Assembly (NCBI GenBank): GCA_038227745.1
Contig: JBBRPS010000652.1
Location: 1 to 6,006 of the forward strand
Source of the DNA: DASPXY01 sp038227745
GTDB taxonomy: Bacteria > Planctomycetota > Planctomycetia > Gemmatales > Gemmataceae
Length of the DNA stretch: 6,006 bases
Direction: 5' to 3'
Shown here piece by piece: positions 4,862-6,006 of this stretch. The first letter of the stretch is position 1. Each line of letters opens with the position of its first letter. The notes below the pieces were generated by a model. That model had not been told where the DNA came from, searched no databases, and saw only the letters and a list, made by a program, of their open reading frames with translations. Made by a program: the position numbers and the translations under genes.

Positions 4862-6006
4862 TCACGGGCGCCGCAGCCGGGCCAGAGCCTGCCGCGCGTC
4901 CTCGGGGACGCCGCCTGCCGCCGTGCCCCCGGCCAGCTCTTCCAGCGCGCGGCGCGCCTCGTCGGTGCCGGCCCACTCCAGGACGCGCACCGCCCGCAGC
5001 AACCGCGCCCGCTCCGGGGACAGCTTCCCTTCCCGCTCGGCGGCGCACTTCCGGAGCAACTCCTTGACCCGGCGCAGGGCCTCCGTGGAGCGGGGGGCCA
5101 GGGCGGCCTTCTGTAACAAGGGCACCGCGGCCTCCCCCAGCCGATCCAGCGCGCGCGAGGCGGCCTCGCGGACGCGGAAGGTATTGTCGTTGAGGTCGGC
5201 GATCCACGTGAGAACCTGCTTCTCGCCCACCACGGGCGGACGCTCACGCAGCCGCTGGCGCAGGAACGCCACGCTGTCCTTGCGGCCCGCCACCAGAGTG
5301 CGCACCGCTCGGGCCGCAGCGGTCACGTCCGCGGCAGCGAGGTCCCGCCACAGATTCTCCAGGGCGTCGCGCGGCAGCGGGTCGCGTAGCTCCGCCTTAC
5401 CGAGCACGGCGGCGCTGGCCCGGTCCAGGTCGGCCACGGTCCGCCCGAGGTAGAAGTGGTCGAACAGGCCGGCCGCGCCGCCGTCCATCGGCGTCAAGGC
5501 CAGCCCGGTGACCCGCATCGGGCCGAAGTCCTTGAACAGGTCGCGCGTGACGACGACCCACTCCGCGGGGGCGGTGTCGGCGACCGAGATCATCGGCCCC
5601 CAGCCGGCCGTGATGGGGCTGCGCCGGCCGGCGAGGTAGCGCTGGTTCCAGGAGCCGGCGGCGTTGTGGAGCTGGATCATGATGCCGGCGCCGCCGACGC
5701 GCTTCCAGGCGAAGCGCAGGTAGCGGTACTGCCCGGGGCCGGGCTTCTCGGCGACCGGGTAGTCCCAACCCTGGAGGCGAGGGGAGAAGCGCTGGAAGGG
5801 CGTCACGCGAACGCTGCATACGCCGGCGTGAAAGTCGCGGAAGTCGCGGCCGACACGGGTGCCGTCCTCGACGCCGCCACTGAACTGGGCGATCAGCCCC
5901 TCCGTGTCGTCCTCCAGCAGCTCAACGACGGTCGGCGGCTCTCCTGCTTTCGGGGCTGCACCGGGCTGCCCGCTGACCGCGCCGGCGGCGATGACCGCGA
6001 ACAGGC
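4862..6006 (-). CDS. Secreted planctomycete HEAT-repeat protein, N-terminus beyond the window
   Basis: The frame is open from the TGA at 4862 to the window edge, giving 380 visible residues; the GTG at 5804-5806 is internal, because conserved-looking sequence continues upstream of it. Visible residues 1-10 (LFAVIAAGAV) look like the hydrophobic core of a signal peptide followed by SGQPGAAPKAG, so only the first few codons are probably missing. Residues 27-196 form a beta-rich module (VVELLEDDTEGL, FSGGVEDGTRVG, WDYPVAEKPGPGQYRYLRFA, GIMIQLH, EWVVVTRDLFKDFG, LTPMDGGAAGLFDHFYLGRT), of a kind I associate with secreted Planctomycetes proteins. It is followed by an alpha-helical segment (215-257) and HEAT-type helices (about 264-317, with REAASRALDRLGEAAVPLLQ), then a final helical stretch 326-380 (SPERARLLRAVRVLEWAGT). 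It is probably exported and has a protein-binding scaffold role (inference). It is intact as far as seen. It is transcribed toward the comM remnant, independent of it. Confidence 0.85.
   Translation of the reverse strand, partial: LFAVIAAGAVSGQPGAAPKAGEPPTVVELLEDDTEGLIAQFSGGVEDGTRVGRDFRDFHAGVCSVRVTPFQRFSPRLQGWDYPVAEKPGPGQYRYLRFAWKRVGGAGIMIQLHNAAGSWNQRYLAGRRSPITAGWGPMISVADTAPAEWVVVTRDLFKDFGPMRVTGLALTPMDGGAAGLFDHFYLGRTVADLDRASAAVLGKAELRDPLPRDALENLWRDLAAADVTAAARAVRTLVAGRKDSVAFLRQRLRERPPVVGEKQVLTWIADLNDNTFRVREAASRALDRLGEAAVPLLQKAALAPRSTEALRRVKELLRKCAAEREGKLSPERARLLRAVRVLEWAGTDEARRALEELAGGTAAGGVPEDARQALARLRRP

Noticed and set aside
4205..5116. Long plus-strand open frame of 303 codons
   Set aside because: Only 4451-4603 has protein similarity (comM Walker A block). 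The rest is promoter region of the PepSY-like gene or antisense to the HEAT-repeat gene, with arginine/proline-rich shadow composition.
1..6006. CRISPR array, transposase or integrase, phage genes, toxin-antitoxin pair
   Set aside because: No regularly spaced repeats and no recognisable protein of these classes were seen on either strand.

Overview
The window looks like a piece of a planctomycete chromosome, most likely from the Gemmata group (inference). It is GC-rich. It carries lineage-flavoured modules: a zinc-ribbon protein opening with a CxC...CPCG knuckle, WD40 blades ending in an 'LTGMEL..DGVV' tail, a secreted protein pairing a beta-rich ligand-binding-like module with HEAT-type repeats, and a lysine-rich secreted protein with PepSY-like repeats.

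Layout, left to right. A complete minus-strand gene for a small membrane-anchored zinc-ribbon protein (13-588) lies downstream of a 5'-truncated WD40 gene on the same strand (633-1139). Next come short plus-strand remnants and one intact gene. They are a broken C-terminal piece resembling a DUF3427-type domain (1132-1292), an intact 206-aa conserved protein of unknown function (1370-1990), a frameshifted C-terminal piece of a glutamate-1-semialdehyde aminomutase-like class III aminotransferase (1992-2312), and a C-terminal piece of an SGNH/GDSL esterase (2305-2538). After about 290 bases with no recognisable gene there is a decayed comM/yifB (Mg-chelatase-like AAA ATPase) gene. Its N-domain remnant (2830-3108) and its Walker A remnant (4451-4667) are separated by a complete minus-strand gene for a secreted protein with duplicated PepSY-like modules (3154-4179). 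The right end is the 3' part of a large minus-strand gene (4862 to beyond 6006) for a secreted HEAT-repeat protein; its start lies outside the window.

The genes do not form an obvious pathway or operon. The main theme is gene decay: five unrelated gene remnants packed into about 4 kb, with frameshifts, an in-frame stop and a lost Walker A lysine, interspersed with apparently intact genes that have good ribosome binding sites. The comM remnants bracketing an intact gene are the clearest evidence of a past insertion or rearrangement. I see no CRISPR array, rRNA, tRNA, or recognisable transposase, and no convincing new multi-gene system.
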